Shown here piece after piece: positions 5,787 through 16,244 of a stretch of DNA of 64,000 nt. Source of the stretch: Streptococcus equinus (GTDB taxonomy: Bacteria; Bacillota; Bacilli; Lactobacillales; Streptococcaceae); assembly GCF_900104225.1 (NCBI RefSeq), contig NZ_FNJK01000001.1, positions 186,001 to 250,000 of the forward strand, read 5' to 3'. The stretch's first letter is position 1; each line of letters opens with the position of its first letter. A model generated the notes under the pieces. That model was given only the letters and a program-made list of their open reading frames with translations, searched no databases and was not told where the DNA came from. A program made the translations under genes and the position numbers.

Positions 5787-8378
5787 TTATTTAGAATTGA
5801 CTAAAGAAGCTTTTTGCATCTTTTTAGCTGTTGTCATCATCAAGCGAATACGATTCAATTGGTTAACTTCAGATGAGCCTGGGTCGTAATCGATTGGTGA
5901 GATATTAGCCCCTTTGAATTGTCGGCGAAGTTCTTTTAACATGCCTTTACCAACAATGTGATTTGGAAGACATCCAAATGGTTGCAAACAAACGATATTT
6001 TTAACACCGTTGTTAAGCAATTCAATCATTTCACCCGTCAAGAACCAGCCTTCACCGGTGTGATTACCGATTGAAACGACTTTTGCAGCACCTTTTGCAA
6101 TATCGTAAATGGATTCAATACCTTCAAAGCGCTCAGATTTTTCAAGTGCTTTGTTCATTGGCTTCTCAAGAAGATTGATAGCATCGATACCAAGCTTAGC
6201 TAAGCGTTTTGATTTTTGGCTCATGTTGAGTTCGTCAGCTTTCCAGATTTGGTTAAAAAGTGAGTAATTCATAAAGCCAATCAAGTCAGGAACAACAGCT
6301 TCGCCACCTTCATTTTCAATGATAGCAACGATATCGTTATTTGCTGTAGGAGCATATTTAACTAAAATTTCTCCAACCACACCAACTCGTGGTTTTTGTC
6401 CAAAATCAATGGTTTCAAGTGTGTCAAACTCTTTGATGATACGTTTCATATTGTGATTGAACTCGAAGTATGAGCCTGATTTGATATTTTTACGGGCAAT
6501 TTCTAACCATTTTTCATACAAAGCGTTGGCAGAACCTGGAACAGCTTCATATGGTCGGACACGGTAAAGAACGCGTTCAAAGAGGTCACCGTAGAGAACA
6601 CTGATAAGCAGACGTTTCACAAATGGTAAAGTGATATTCCAACCAGGTGTTTCTTCGGTACCTTGATTTCCCATAGAAACAGAAACAACAGGAATCTGAG
6701 GATATCCAGCATCTTTTAAGGCTTTTCGTAAGAGTGGGATATAGTTTGTTGCACGGCAGCCACCACCTGTTTGTGTCATCATAACACTGGTATTATCGAG
6801 GTCGTATTTACCGCTTTGAAGAGCTTCAATTAATTGACCAATGGTAATGATGGCAGGGTAGCAGGCATCGTTATGAACAAATTTTAGACCAACATCAACG
6901 GCTTTACGGTCCATAGCTGGTAGAATGACAACATTATAACCGGCTTGTTTGAAGGCTTCTTCAATAAGACCGTTTTGGTGAATTGGTGAAAGCATTGGCA
7001 TAAGAAGAGTGTGGCGTTTTTTCATGTCTTTAGTAAAGACAGGTTCTTTGATTTCTTCTTCAGTTGCAGCATTGAATTGAGGAGCTTGGTTGAAAATGTG
7101 ATTGAGATTGGCTTTTTTAGCTTTCTTATCACGTTCTTCAACGGCTGCTTTGAGGGAACGAAGACGAATACGGATAGCACCGAGGTTGCTTCCTTCATCG
7201 ATTTTTAGCACTGTATAGAGTTTATTGTGAGCTCGCATGATTTCTTCGACTTGGTCTGTTGTCACTGCATCAAGTCCGCAACCAAAGCTATTGAGTTGAA
7301 CTAATTCAAGATTAGGATTTTTAGAGACTACTTTAGCAGCAGCGTATAAACGTGAGTGATAGACCCACTGGTTAACCACGCGTAGACCAGCTACCTCTTC
7401 TAAACCTGATACCATATCTTCAGTTAAAACGTGGAAACCTTCTTGCGTAATAATATTAGCAATCCCGTGATTGATTTCAGGGTCAAGGTGATATGGGCGT
7501 CCAGAAAGAACAATTGCTTTTTCATTGTTAAGAGCTAGTCGACTAAGAAGTTCATCAGCTTTGTCTTGTAAATCTTTTTTGAAGTCAGCTAAGACTTGGT
7601 AACCATGTTCAACGGCATTTCGAATATCATCGATAGTAATATCATCATAATCTGCAAAGCTCTTGGCAAGTGATTTGACAACTGATTCGTGGTCAGCAAG
7701 ATTCACAAATGGGTGGAAATAGTTCACTTCACCATTACGAATCGGGTCCATATTTTTTTCAATGACTTCTGGATAACTTTGAACGATTGGGCAGTTGTAG
7801 TGGTTAGGTGCTTTGCTATTTTCAATTTGCTCGTAGATGACACTAGGATAGAAAATGGCATCAACTTTACGGTCAATTAAACTTTGAATGTGACCATGAA
7901 CCATCTTGGCAGGATAACAAACTGTATCACTTGGAATAGTTTCAATTCCTTTTTCAAATAAACGTTTGTCTGATTTTGGTGAGATTTGAACACGAAAACC
8001 TAAATCAGTAAGAACAGTATGCCAAAGTGGGTAATTTTCATACATGTTTAGCACACGAGGGATCCCGACGATACCATGGACAGCATCGCGTTTTGATAAA
8101 GCTTTGAACTTGAAGAGTTTTTTGTATTTGTAATCGACCAGATTTTCTTTTTGGTTGCTACGGTCAAATTTAATTTTAGTGACTTTTTCAGCTCCGCGTT
8201 CACAACGGTTACCAGTAACAAATTTTGAACCATCGTTAAAGATTGTAACGGTCAAGGCACAGTTATTTTCACACATGCCACAACGTGTGAATTCTTTTTG
8301 AGTGGTAAATTGATCGAGTTCTTCTAACCCCATTAGGCTTGATTTGTTGCGATTGGCTGTCAGTAATGTTTCAGTCAT
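5787..8378 (-). CDS. 2-hydroxyacyl-CoA dehydratase activase/reductase-like iron-sulfur protein (DUF2229 type, C-terminal half)
   Basis: This 863-residue protein resembles the C-terminal half of the large (about 1400-residue) fused proteins related to 2-hydroxyglutaryl-CoA dehydratase activators (COG3580/COG3581, DUF2229). Cysteines cluster at C33, C36, C40 and C59 (CGMCENNC and NRCERG). Further conserved cysteines occur in NSFGCGLDAVT, TGGGCRATNY and LQPFGCLPNH, consistent with iron-sulfur cluster binding. AGGAGG precedes the ATG and overlaps the stop of the activase gene 12 bp upstream. The pair probably forms an ATP-driven electron-transfer system, but its physiological substrate is not known. 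Family assignment is confident; the reaction is not. Confidence 0.8.
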   Translation of the reverse strand: MTETLLTANRNKSSLMGLEELDQFTTQKEFTRCGMCENNCALTVTIFNDGSKFVTGNRCERGAEKVTKIKFDRSNQKENLVDYKYKKLFKFKALSKRDAVHGIVGIPRVLNMYENYPLWHTVLTDLGFRVQISPKSDKRLFEKGIETIPSDTVCYPAKMVHGHIQSLIDRKVDAIFYPSVIYEQIENSKAPNHYNCPIVQSYPEVIEKNMDPIRNGEVNYFHPFVNLADHESVVKSLAKSFADYDDITIDDIRNAVEHGYQVLADFKKDLQDKADELLSRLALNNEKAIVLSGRPYHLDPEINHGIANIITQEGFHVLTEDMVSGLEEVAGLRVVNQWVYHSRLYAAAKVVSKNPNLELVQLNSFGCGLDAVTTDQVEEIMRAHNKLYTVLKIDEGSNLGAIRIRLRSLKAAVEERDKKAKKANLNHIFNQAPQFNAATEEEIKEPVFTKDMKKRHTLLMPMLSPIHQNGLIEEAFKQAGYNVVILPAMDRKAVDVGLKFVHNDACYPAIITIGQLIEALQSGKYDLDNTSVMMTQTGGGCRATNYIPLLRKALKDAGYPQIPVVSVSMGNQGTEETPGWNITLPFVKRLLISVLYGDLFERVLYRVRPYEAVPGSANALYEKWLEIARKNIKSGSYFEFNHNMKRIIKEFDTLETIDFGQKPRVGVVGEILVKYAPTANNDIVAIIENEGGEAVVPDLIGFMNYSLFNQIWKADELNMSQKSKRLAKLGIDAINLLEKPMNKALEKSERFEGIESIYDIAKGAAKVVSIGNHTGEGWFLTGEMIELLNNGVKNIVCLQPFGCLPNHIVGKGMLKELRRQFKGANISPIDYDPGSSEVNQLNRIRLMMTTAKKMQKASLVNSK

Positions 8379-8390
8379 GCTTTACCTCCT

Positions 8391-10172
8391 TTACTGAACC
8401 GCACTAACTTCAAGAGCGGGTTCTTGATTGGCTATTTCATCTTCGTATTTTTCTTTAGCGATGATAGCACAGCCATACGCTCCCATAAGTCCAGCGATGC
8501 TTGGTCGAACAACTTCGCGTTCGCTGACGAGTTCAAAGGCACGAAGAACGGCTTCGTTATAGAATGTTCCACCTTGTACAACGATTTTTTCGCCTAAATC
8601 TTCAGGACGTTTGAGTTTGATAACTTTATAGAGGGCGTTTTTAATAACAGAATAAGAAAGTCCTGCTGAAATATCGGCAACTGTTGCCCCTTCTTTTTGA
8701 ACTTGTTTTACTTTTGAGTTCATAAAGACAGTACATCTTGAACCAAGGTCAACGGGATGTTTGGCAAGAAGTGCGACTTTGGCAAAATCTTTGACATCAT
8801 ATTTGAGGGATTTGGCGAAAGTTTCGATAAATGAACCGCATCCTGAAGAACAAGCTTCATTTAATTGAATACTTGATAGAGCACCATCGCGAACACTCAT
8901 GGCTTTCATGTCTTGTCCCCCAATATCGAGGATAAAATCAACACCAGGGTTGAAGTAGTTGGCAGCTTTAAAGTGAGCCACTGTTTCAACTTCACCGTAA
9001 TCAACGTGAAGTGCAGCTTTGATAAGGTTTTCACCATATCCTGTAACACAAGAGCGGGCGATAAAAGCGTCTTGTGGCAATTGGTGATAGAGCTCTTTTA
9101 GGATAGAAATAACATTTTCAAGAGGTTGTCCTTGGTTGTTACCATAGTGTTGGAAGAGGATAGCTCCGTCTGGGTCGGTAAGGACAACTTTTGAGGTAGT
9201 TGATCCAGCATCGATTCCAAGGAAAAGAGGACCTGAAGCAGTCGCAATATCCTTGTATTCTACACTTGCTTCATCGTGACGAGCACGCCAAGCATCTAAT
9301 TCAGCCTGATCTTTGAAAAGAACGTCGAGAGTATTTTTAGGAACTAATGATTTTGACGTATTATTTTCAAGGTTATGAATGATTTCTGATAGCGTCAATT
9401 GAGCTTGATCTTGGTCTAAAGCAGCTCCCATAGCTACGAAGAGTTGTGGATTTTCAGGGAAAATAACGTGCTCTGGTGTAATATTTAGGGTTTCGATGAA
9501 ACGCTTACGAAGTTCACTCATAAAAAAGAGTGGTCCACCAAGAAAAGCGATGTTTCCAGTGATTTTACGACCAGAAGCTAGTCCAGCGATGGTTTGGTTA
9601 ACAACAGCTTGGAAAATAGAAGCAGCAATATCTTCTTTTCGAGCTCCTTCGTTAATCAATGGTTGCACGTCAGTTTTAGCAAATACCCCGCAACGACTGG
9701 CAATTGGATAAATGGTTTCATAGCCCTTAGCGAGTTCATTGACACCATTGGCGTCAGTTTTTAGGAGGCCAGCCATTTGGTCAATGAAGGCACCAGTACC
9801 ACCGGCACATGTTCCGTTCATGCGTTGTTCGAGGGTATCACCAAAGAAAGTCATTTTGGCATCTTCACCACCAAGTTCAATCACAACATCAGTTTCTGGG
9901 ATGAATTTTTCAACAGTGGTTGTTGCAGCAATAACTTCTTGGACAAAAGGAATCTTAGCCACGTCAGCTAAGCCCATGCCTCCAGAACCAGTTATGGCAA
10001 TACTGACCGTTTGGTCGCCAATTTCAGAAATGGCTTCGTTTAAAACTTTGATGGTTGCTGTTTTAACATCGGAAAAGTGACGCTCATAACGTGAAAATAG
10101 TAATTGATAATTATCGTCGAAGATGACAACTTTAACAGTGGTCGACCCGACATCTATACCTGCTTTATACAT
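8391..10172 (-). CDS. Acyl-CoA dehydratase activase-like ATPase with tandem BcrA/BcrD/BadF/BadG domains
   Basis: This 593-residue protein carries two ASKHA-fold ATPase domains in tandem. The first starts at [13 protein letters not shown] (residue about 4) and has CAGGTGAF and SRCGVF. The second starts at [13 protein letters not shown] (about residue 320) and has SSGCGSF and SRCTVF. The paired cysteines match the positions that bridge a [4Fe-4S] cluster between two HgdC activase subunits. In many bacteria this is fused to the downstream 863-residue protein; here they are separate genes 12 bp apart. Frame extends 24 codons further upstream, but the ATG at 10172 gives the family N-terminus MYKAGIDVG. 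Its ribosome-binding site is weak. Confidence 0.82.
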   Translation of the reverse strand: MYKAGIDVGSTTVKVVIFDDNYQLLFSRYERHFSDVKTATIKVLNEAISEIGDQTVSIAITGSGGMGLADVAKIPFVQEVIAATTTVEKFIPETDVVIELGGEDAKMTFFGDTLEQRMNGTCAGGTGAFIDQMAGLLKTDANGVNELAKGYETIYPIASRCGVFAKTDVQPLINEGARKEDIAASIFQAVVNQTIAGLASGRKITGNIAFLGGPLFFMSELRKRFIETLNITPEHVIFPENPQLFVAMGAALDQDQAQLTLSEIIHNLENNTSKSLVPKNTLDVLFKDQAELDAWRARHDEASVEYKDIATASGPLFLGIDAGSTTSKVVLTDPDGAILFQHYGNNQGQPLENVISILKELYHQLPQDAFIARSCVTGYGENLIKAALHVDYGEVETVAHFKAANYFNPGVDFILDIGGQDMKAMSVRDGALSSIQLNEACSSGCGSFIETFAKSLKYDVKDFAKVALLAKHPVDLGSRCTVFMNSKVKQVQKEGATVADISAGLSYSVIKNALYKVIKLKRPEDLGEKIVVQGGTFYNEAVLRAFELVSEREVVRPSIAGLMGAYGCAIIAKEKYEDEIANQEPALEVSAVQ

Positions 10173-10331
10173 TAATAAAAAACCTAAAAGTGTTAGAAGG
10201 TAGTAGATAAATATCATTCCTAAAAATGACTCATTATCTAGCAACGAATAATGTAGTTACGTCGACAGTTCTTTAACACTATTTCAATCCTTTCTTATCT
10301 TATCTAACACACTGTTAATGTCACAACAAGC

Positions 10332-10347
10332 TGTTGCTTATTCAACA
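10332..10347. promoter_or_regulatory. Candidate TetR operator 1
   Basis: TGTTGCTTATTCAACA is an imperfect palindrome differing at two central bases from the perfect palindrome 82 bp downstream. It overlaps the probable -35 (TTGCTT) of the TetR gene promoter. Confidence 0.6.
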
Positions 10348-10363
10348 GAGTGTTTGTTATAAT
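10334..10363 (+). promoter_or_regulatory. Promoter of the TetR-family regulator
   Basis: TTGCTT (10334-10339), an 18-bp spacer and TATAAT (10358-10363) lie on the plus strand. The -35 sits inside operator 1, which suggests autorepression. Confidence 0.5.
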
Positions 10364-10366
10364 AGT

Positions 10367-10394
10367 ATTATAGAACACTCATTGTCAATTGCAA
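10367..10394 (-). promoter_or_regulatory. Promoter of the activase/reductase operon
   Basis: On the minus strand TTGCAA (10394-10389), a 16-bp spacer and TATAAT (10372-10367) form a promoter facing the activase gene. It lies between the two palindromes. Confidence 0.5.
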
Positions 10395-10413
10395 TCGCTA
10401 ATTTTTTAACTTT

Positions 10414-10429
10414 TGTTGCTTAAGCAACA
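10414..10429. promoter_or_regulatory. Candidate TetR operator 2 (perfect palindrome)
   Basis: TGTTGCTTAAGCAACA is a perfect 16-bp palindrome in the 5' region of the TetR gene and upstream of the divergent operon promoter. Size and symmetry fit a TetR dimer site. Confidence 0.65.
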
Positions 10430-10469
10430 CATTCCCGACAATCTGTTGTTTATCTCGGAGGAAGAGCTC

Positions 10470-11081
10470 ATGAAACTTACTGATATTCGTTATTTGAGAA
10501 CTGAAAAATTGATTTTTGATGCCTTTGCTAAATTGCTCAGCGAAAAGCCTTATGAGAAAATTACTGTGCAAGATATTGCTGATGAAGCCATGATTAATCG
10601 GGCAACTTTTTATGCGCATTATGCTGACAAAGATGATCTTCAAAAAGGTATTCAGCAACAAGTTCTTGAACAAATGTCAGATATGATTGATGCGGCTCAG
10701 ATTACAAATGGTGAGAGGGTAAAAGTTAAGCGAGCTGAAAAGCTTTTGACTGAGTTTTATCATGGATTAGAAAAGAATGCTGCGATTGCTAAAATCGTTC
10801 TAAAAAGCATTTCACAAGAAGTCATGCAAGAAGAATTTGGAAGTTTGGTGCATGAAAAATATGATCATCTATTAGCTAAGCTAAACGTTACAGAATCTGG
10901 TGAGCAAGTTCCAACCGATTTTATTGTTGCTTATTTAACGAGTATTTTTACCGGTACCTTGATGTGGTGGATTAAGTCAGATTTTTCAATGCCAGCTAAA
11001 GACTTGGCTCGTCTTGTTTTGACTTTAGTTAGTAATGGTCACCTCACTGTCATGGGTGTTATTATTGATCGAGAAGATTAA
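10470..11081 (+). CDS. TetR/AcrR family transcriptional regulator
   Basis: This 203-residue protein has an N-terminal TetR helix-turn-helix: KITVQDIADEAMINRATFYAHYADKDDL near residues 36-63. The C-terminal half is a helical ligand domain ending with a TGTLMWWIKSDFSMP segment, resembling the DhaS-like TetR_C group. The frame is open 19 codons upstream, but GGAGGA at 10458-10463 fits the ATG at 10470. It is divergent from the activase/reductase operon and the shared intergenic DNA holds two matching palindromes, so it most likely represses that operon and itself. Its ligand is unknown. Confidence 0.88.
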   Translation: MKLTDIRYLRTEKLIFDAFAKLLSEKPYEKITVQDIADEAMINRATFYAHYADKDDLQKGIQQQVLEQMSDMIDAAQITNGERVKVKRAEKLLTEFYHGLEKNAAIAKIVLKSISQEVMQEEFGSLVHEKYDHLLAKLNVTESGEQVPTDFIVAYLTSIFTGTLMWWIKSDFSMPAKDLARLVLTLVSNGHLTVMGVIIDRED

Positions 11082-11084
11082 CAT

Positions 11085-11111
11085 AAAAGGGCTGAGAAGT
11101 CAGCTTTTTTA
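11085..11111 (+). terminator. Terminator after the TetR-family gene
   Basis: AAAAGGGCTGA pairs with TCAGCTTTTTT around a short loop. Confidence 0.75.
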
Positions 11112-11153
11112 TGTTATTTTTGATATAATGGAACAGACAGAAAGAAGGATCTT

Positions 11154-11924
11154 ATGAGCCAAAAACAGCTAATGCAAGATAGCATTGATCACCACTATTA
11201 TCCAGTAGAAGAAGGCGTTTTAATCAATTCTTTGGATATTAGATTGCAAGAGATTATTAAGCGACAGCATCCTGATATTACAGAAGGTGCTTTTATAAGC
11301 CATAAGAATCTGACTTATTATCGTCTTTTGTTTTTAGAAGAAATTATTGATAAAGCTAATCGTAAAAATGATTATGTTCGTGAGGCTGTTTACGATGCAA
11401 CAAAACATCAAGGTTATACAGCTTTAGATGTTCAAGATCAATTGGATCGAAAGATTACCTTCGGGCAACGGATTGCAGATGATGTGGCTCGTTTTGGTGG
11501 GTCTTGGACCTTCATCATCACATTTATTTGTTTTATGGGTGTTTGGATGGCTTTGAACGTTATGCAGCCTTTTGGAATTGCCTTTGACAAATATCCTTTT
11601 ATCTTATTGAACCTTGCTTTATCAACTCTAGCAGCTATTCAAGCACCGCTGATTATGATGAGTCAAAATCGAGCTTCTGATTACGATCGTTTACAAGCTA
11701 AGAATGATTACAATGTCAATAAGGTATCAGAGGAAGGCATCCGCTTATTGCACACCAAATTGGATCACTTGGTTCAGCAAGATCAGTCAGATTTATTGGA
11801 AATTCAAAAATTACAAACGGAAATGCTAGCTTCTCTGACAAAACAATTGGTGAGTATGCAGGAAGAACAGGCGCGTTTAGTGGGTCAAATTGAAAAAATG
11901 AGAGGGAGCGAAGAAAATGTCTGA
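11154..11924 (+). CDS. DUF1003 domain membrane protein
   Basis: This 256-residue protein has a cytosolic N-terminal region, the DUF1003 core with two transmembrane helices (about residues 117-135 and 143-165), and a C-terminal coiled coil. The core shows the family segments [16 protein letters not shown] and [27 protein letters not shown]. Its function is not established. GAAAGGA precedes the ATG, and an extended -10 (TGATATAAT) lies about 30 bp upstream. Its last 8 bp overlap the start of rapZ, so it heads the rapZ-yvcK-whiA transcript. Confidence 0.85.
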   Translation: MSQKQLMQDSIDHHYYPVEEGVLINSLDIRLQEIIKRQHPDITEGAFISHKNLTYYRLLFLEEIIDKANRKNDYVREAVYDATKHQGYTALDVQDQLDRKITFGQRIADDVARFGGSWTFIITFICFMGVWMALNVMQPFGIAFDKYPFILLNLALSTLAAIQAPLIMMSQNRASDYDRLQAKNDYNVNKVSEEGIRLLHTKLDHLVQQDQSDLLEIQKLQTEMLASLTKQLVSMQEEQARLVGQIEKMRGSEENV

Positions 11925-12807
11925 TAAAGAGATTAACTTAGTTATTGTAACTGGGATGAGTGGTGCTGGTAAGACAGTGGCCATTCAATCCTTTGAAGAT
12001 TTAGGGTATTTTACTATTGATAATATGCCACCGACTTTGGTGCCAAAATTTATTGAATTGATTGAACAATCAAGCGATAATAATCGCGTAGCTCTTGTAG
12101 TGGATATGCGTAGTCGCCTCTTCTTTAATGAAATTACTTCTGTTTTAGATAAGATTGACTCTAATCCTAAAATCGACTTCAAGATTCTATTCTTGGATGC
12201 AACAGATGGTGAACTTGTGGCGCGCTACAAAGAAACACGCCGTAGCCACCCGCTAGCAGCAGATGGTCGAATTTTAGATGGCATCAAATTAGAACGTGAA
12301 TTGTTAGCCCCTTTGAAAAACTTGAGTCAAAATGTGGTTGATACGACAGAATTGACTCCACGTCAATTACGTAAAACCATTTCTGAACAATTTTCAAGTG
12401 ATGAAAATCAAGCCTCATTTCGTATTGAAGTCATGAGTTTTGGTTTCAAATATGGTTTGCCATTAGATGCCGACTTGGTATTTGATGTTCGTTTTTTGCC
12501 AAACCCATATTATAAACCTGAACTTCGTAATCAAACAGGTCTAGAAAAAGAAGTCTATGATTATGTTATGAATCACGAAGAATCAGAAGATTTTTACCAA
12601 CATTTGATTGGCCTCATCAAACCAATCTTACCTGGTTACCAAAAAGAAGGAAAATCTGTTTTAACGATTGCTATTGGATGTACAGGTGGTCAACACCGTA
12701 GTGTTGCATTTGCTCATCGTTTGGCTGAAGAGCTTAAAAGGGATTGGGTAGTCAATGAAACTCACCGTGATAAAAATCGTCGCAAGGAGACTGTGAACCG
12801 TTCATGA
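11917..12807 (+). CDS. rapZ: RapZ-type nucleotide-binding protein (YvcJ family)
   Basis: This 296-residue P-loop protein has the Walker A motif GMSGAGKT near residues 13-20 and the C-terminal family segments RFLPNPYY and [10 protein letters not shown]. In Gram-negatives RapZ is an RNase E adapter controlling glmS; in Firmicutes YvcJ binds and hydrolyses nucleotides and affects competence. No GlmY/GlmZ system is expected here, so the streptococcal role is open. It overlaps the DUF1003 gene by 8 bp and yvcK by 4 bp, giving tight translational coupling in the conserved rapZ-yvcK-whiA order. Confidence 0.95.
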   Translation: MSDKEINLVIVTGMSGAGKTVAIQSFEDLGYFTIDNMPPTLVPKFIELIEQSSDNNRVALVVDMRSRLFFNEITSVLDKIDSNPKIDFKILFLDATDGELVARYKETRRSHPLAADGRILDGIKLERELLAPLKNLSQNVVDTTELTPRQLRKTISEQFSSDENQASFRIEVMSFGFKYGLPLDADLVFDVRFLPNPYYKPELRNQTGLEKEVYDYVMNHEESEDFYQHLIGLIKPILPGYQKEGKSVLTIAIGCTGGQHRSVAFAHRLAEELKRDWVVNETHRDKNRRKETVNRS

Positions 12808-13781
12808 GAAAACCTAAAATTACCGTTATCGGTGGAGGAACAGGGATTCCTGTTATTTTAAATAGTTTAAGGCATGAAGAAGTCGATATTACAGCCATCG
12901 TAACGGTTGCTGATGATGGAGGTAGTTCAGGTACTTTGCGTTCGGTCATGCAACTGACACCACCAGGAGACCTTAGAAATGTCCTTGTGGCTATGAGTGA
13001 TATGCCTAAGTTTTATGAAAAAGTCTTTCAATATCGCTTTGCTGAAGGCGATGGCCCACTAGCAGGGCATCCACTTGGCAACCTCATTATTTCTGGTCTT
13101 GCCGAGATGGAAGGTTCGACCTATAGTGCCATGCAGATTTTGACAAAATTTTTCCACGTTACAGGAAAAATTTACCCAGCCAGTGAGAATCCATTGACTT
13201 TACATGCTGTCTTTAAAGATGGTCATGAAGTTGCAGGAGAGAGTCATATTGCTGATTATCAAGGAATGATTGATCATGTGTATGTCACAAATACTTATAA
13301 TGACGACGAACCAACAGCTAGTCGAAAAGTAGTCGATGCCATCATGAACAGTGATATGATTGTGCTTGGTCCTGGATCTTTATTTACATCTATTTTGCCA
13401 AACTTGGTTATTCCTGAAATTAAGCAGGCCCTTCTTGAGACGAAAACTGAAGTGGCTTATGTTTGTAACATCATGACACAGTATGGTGAAACAGAGCATT
13501 TTACAGATGCTAACCACGTTGAGGTGCTCAATCGTCACCTTGGAAAAGACGTCATTGACACGGTCTTAGTTAACATCGAAAAAGTACCGCAAGATTATAT
13601 GGATCACAATAAATTTGATGAATATTTGGTTCAAGTTGAGCATGATTTTGCAGGGCTTCGTAAGCAAGTCAAACGAGTGATTTCCTCTGATTTCTTACGT
13701 TTAGAAAATGGCGGAGCTTTTCACAATGGCGACTATGTCGTTGAAGAATTAATGAACCTTGTGAGGATGAAGAAGCGATGA
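12804..13781 (+). CDS. glmR: YvcK/GlmR family protein (gluconeogenesis and cell-wall factor)
   Basis: This 325-residue protein of the CofD-like Rossmann fold binds UDP-sugars. Family features are [12 protein letters not shown] near the N-terminus, [12 protein letters not shown] near residues 38-49, PPGDLRN near 56-62, and [12 protein letters not shown] near residues 190-201. In Bacillus, YvcK/GlmR stimulates GlmS and directs carbon into peptidoglycan precursors. The gene overlaps rapZ (ATGA) and whiA (ATGA) by 4 bp each. The glmM gene at 55.3 kb in this window acts in the same pathway. Confidence 0.95.
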   Translation: MRKPKITVIGGGTGIPVILNSLRHEEVDITAIVTVADDGGSSGTLRSVMQLTPPGDLRNVLVAMSDMPKFYEKVFQYRFAEGDGPLAGHPLGNLIISGLAEMEGSTYSAMQILTKFFHVTGKIYPASENPLTLHAVFKDGHEVAGESHIADYQGMIDHVYVTNTYNDDEPTASRKVVDAIMNSDMIVLGPGSLFTSILPNLVIPEIKQALLETKTEVAYVCNIMTQYGETEHFTDANHVEVLNRHLGKDVIDTVLVNIEKVPQDYMDHNKFDEYLVQVEHDFAGLRKQVKRVISSDFLRLENGGAFHNGDYVVEELMNLVRMKKR

Positions 13782-14689
13782 GTTTTACAGTAAAAGTTAA
13801 AGAAGAATTGTTGAATTTGTCGCGATTCGATAAGAGTGAATTATCAGCTATTATTAAGATGTCTGGTAACCTTGGCTTGACGGGTGCAGGTTTGACCTTG
13901 TCTATTACGACAGAAAATGCTAAAATTGCTCGTCATATCTATGAATTGATTGAGACGATTTACCATGTTCAGCCTGAAATTAAGTACCATCAAAAGACGA
14001 ATCTACGCAAAAATCGTGTTTATAATGTGTTTGTGGCAACAAATGTCAGAGAGATTTTAACAGATTTGCAATTGGCGGATTCTTTCTTTGGTATTGAAAT
14101 GGGCATTAATCCAAGTATCCTTGAAGATGATGACAAGGGACGTGCTTATTTACGTGGAGCTTTCCTAGCAACGGGTACTATTCGTGACCCAGAGTCTGGC
14201 AAGTACCAACTGGAAATCTTTTCAGTTTATCAAGATCACGCTGAAGATTTGGCAAACTTGATGCGAAAATTTATCCTTGATGCCAAGGTTATCGAACATA
14301 AAAATGGTGCAGTGACCTATCTTCAAAAGGCTGAAGATATTATGGATTTTCTAATTGTCATTGGAGCCATGGAATGTAAGGATATTTTTGAAGAAGTTAA
14401 GATTATGCGTGAAACACGTAATGATGTTAACCGTGCTAATAATGCAGAGACAGCAAATATTGCTAAAACCGTCACAGCAAGCATGAAGACCATCAATAAT
14501 ATCATCAAAATCATGGATACCGTTGGCCTTGAAACGTTGCCAATTGAACTTCAACAAGTGGCTAAAATTCGTGTTGAAAATCCTGATTACTCGATTCAAC
14601 AAATTGCGGATCATTTGGAAGGCACCTTAACCAAAAGCGGTGTCAACCATCGATTACGTAAAATCAATAAAATTGCAAATGAATTATAG
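13778..14689 (+). CDS. whiA: WhiA family DNA-binding protein
   Basis: This 303-residue protein has the N-terminal LAGLIDADG-like fold (no nuclease activity expected) and a C-terminal helix-turn-helix ending [14 protein letters not shown]. The segment [21 protein letters not shown] is typical of the family. In actinomycetes WhiA is a sporulation regulator; in Firmicutes it influences cell division and chromosome segregation. It is the last of the three overlapping genes and is followed 23 bp later by the dipeptidase gene. Confidence 0.95.
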   Translation: MSFTVKVKEELLNLSRFDKSELSAIIKMSGNLGLTGAGLTLSITTENAKIARHIYELIETIYHVQPEIKYHQKTNLRKNRVYNVFVATNVREILTDLQLADSFFGIEMGINPSILEDDDKGRAYLRGAFLATGTIRDPESGKYQLEIFSVYQDHAEDLANLMRKFILDAKVIEHKNGAVTYLQKAEDIMDFLIVIGAMECKDIFEEVKIMRETRNDVNRANNAETANIAKTVTASMKTINNIIKIMDTVGLETLPIELQQVAKIRVENPDYSIQQIADHLEGTLTKSGVNHRLRKINKIANEL

Positions 14690-14712
14690 AAAAAATAAGG
14701 AGAGAGTTTATT

Positions 14713-16110
14713 ATGGCTTGTACAACTATATTGGTCGGTAAAAAAGCGTCATATGATGGATCAACTATCATTGCTCGTACTGAAGATTCTCAAAGTGGAG
14801 ACTTCACACCGAAACAATTTATCGTGGTAAATCCTGAAGATCAACCACGTCACTACAAATCAGTTTTATCTTCATTTGAGATTGATTTACCTGACAATCC
14901 AATGCGTTACACTTCAGTACCAGATGCTTTACGTAAAGATGGTATCTGGGGAGAAGCAGGTATTAATGAAGCAAATGTTGCAATGAGTGAGACAGAAACA
15001 ATCACAACAAATGCGCGTGTTTTGGGAGCAGATCCGTTGGTTGAATCTGGTATTGGGGAAGAAGATATGCTAACATTGGTACTTCCTTATGTCCGTACAG
15101 CGCGTGAAGGGGTAGAACGCCTCGGTGCTATCCTAGAAAAATACGGTACTTATGAATCAAACGGTGTTGCCATCTCTGACCTTGACGAAATTTGGTGGTT
15201 AGAAACTGTTGGTGGACATCACTGGATTGCACGTCGTGTGCCAGATGATTGTTATGTTACAAATCCAAATCAACTTGGTATTGATCATTTTGAATTTAAC
15301 AACCCAGATGATTACATGTATTCAAGTGACTTGCGTGAATTCATCGAAGATAATAATCTGGATTTGACTTACTCAAATGAGCACTTTAATCCTCGCTACG
15401 CTTTTGGTAGCCAACGAGATAAAGACCGTCACTACAACACACCACGTGCTTGGGCAATGCAACGTTTCTTGAATCCTGAAATTGAGCAAGATCCACGTAG
15501 TTTCTTTATCCCATGGGCTCAAAAACCTTACCGTAAAATCACTATTGAAGATGTCAAATATGTTTTGAGTAATCACTACCAAGACACAGAGTTTGATCCA
15601 TATGGTCCAGAAGGTAATGCCGTGACACAACGTACTTTCCGTACAATCGGTATCAACCGCACAAGCCAAACTGCTATTCTTCAATTGCGTCCAGATCAAC
15701 CACATGATACAACAGGTATTCAATGGTTGGCTTATGGTTCAATGCCATTTGGAACAATGGTGCCATTCTTCACTCAGATTTCCACAACACCAGATTATTT
15801 TGCAAATACTGCTGAAAATGTCTCAACTGATTCATTCTATTGGGCTAATCGCTTAATTGCAGCCATTGCAGATCCACATTTCCACCAACACGAAGGCGAT
15901 ATTGAAGCTTATGTTGAGAAAACAATGGCAGCAGGACATGCGCGTATCAAACGTGTTGACGAAGCTTTAGCTAAAGGTGAGACTGTTGATTTTGATGCTG
16001 AAAACCAAGCTATGAGTGATTACATCCAAGAAGAAACACAAAAACTTTTGAATAAAATTCTTTTTGATGCAAGTAATTTAATGACAAATCGCTTCTCAGT
16101 AAGTGACTAA
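14713..16110 (+). CDS. pepD: C69 family dipeptidase (PepD type)
   Basis: This 465-residue enzyme belongs to the N-terminal nucleophile hydrolases of MEROPS family C69, which cleave a broad range of dipeptides. The sequence begins [13 protein letters not shown]. Cys3 is the expected nucleophile, exposed after removal of two residues. The motif [12 protein letters not shown] and the downstream [22 protein letters not shown] are typical. No signal peptide is present, so it acts in the cytosol on imported peptides. AAGGAGAGAG precedes the ATG, and a terminator follows. Confidence 0.92.
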   Translation: MACTTILVGKKASYDGSTIIARTEDSQSGDFTPKQFIVVNPEDQPRHYKSVLSSFEIDLPDNPMRYTSVPDALRKDGIWGEAGINEANVAMSETETITTNARVLGADPLVESGIGEEDMLTLVLPYVRTAREGVERLGAILEKYGTYESNGVAISDLDEIWWLETVGGHHWIARRVPDDCYVTNPNQLGIDHFEFNNPDDYMYSSDLREFIEDNNLDLTYSNEHFNPRYAFGSQRDKDRHYNTPRAWAMQRFLNPEIEQDPRSFFIPWAQKPYRKITIEDVKYVLSNHYQDTEFDPYGPEGNAVTQRTFRTIGINRTSQTAILQLRPDQPHDTTGIQWLAYGSMPFGTMVPFFTQISTTPDYFANTAENVSTDSFYWANRLIAAIADPHFHQHEGDIEAYVEKTMAAGHARIKRVDEALAKGETVDFDAENQAMSDYIQEETQKLLNKILFDASNLMTNRFSVSD

Positions 16111-16115
16111 TAACG

Positions 16116-16147
16116 AATCCTCTGAATATCTTTCAGAGGATTTTTTT
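16116..16147 (+). terminator. Terminator after pepD
   Basis: AATCCTCTGAA pairs with TTCAGAGGATT, followed by a T run. Confidence 0.88.
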
Positions 16148-16175
16148 GAAAGCCTAAAAAATTTACAAAAAAAGC

Positions 16176-16204
16176 TTGCAAAAAGTTGAAAGTTCGACTA
16201 TACT
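16176..16204 (+). promoter_or_regulatory. adcA promoter
   Basis: TTGCAA (16176-16181), a 17-bp spacer and TATACT (16199-16204) place the transcription start near 16211, just before the AdcR box. Confidence 0.7.
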
Positions 16205-16218
16205 TTACTGGTAAACTA

Positions 16219-16230
16219 TTAACTAGTTAA
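16219..16230. promoter_or_regulatory. AdcR operator (zinc box)
   Basis: TTAACTAGTTAA is a perfect 12-bp palindrome matching the streptococcal AdcR consensus TTAACYRGTTAA. It lies at about +9 to +20 of the adcA transcript, where zinc-loaded AdcR would block transcription. Confidence 0.9.
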
Positions 16231-16244
16231 GAAAAGGAGCCGAC

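Noticed and set aside
15373..15723. 116-codon minus-strand open frame inside pepD
   Set aside because: It is a shadow of the strong dipeptidase frame, with no ribosome-binding site and no plausible promoter.
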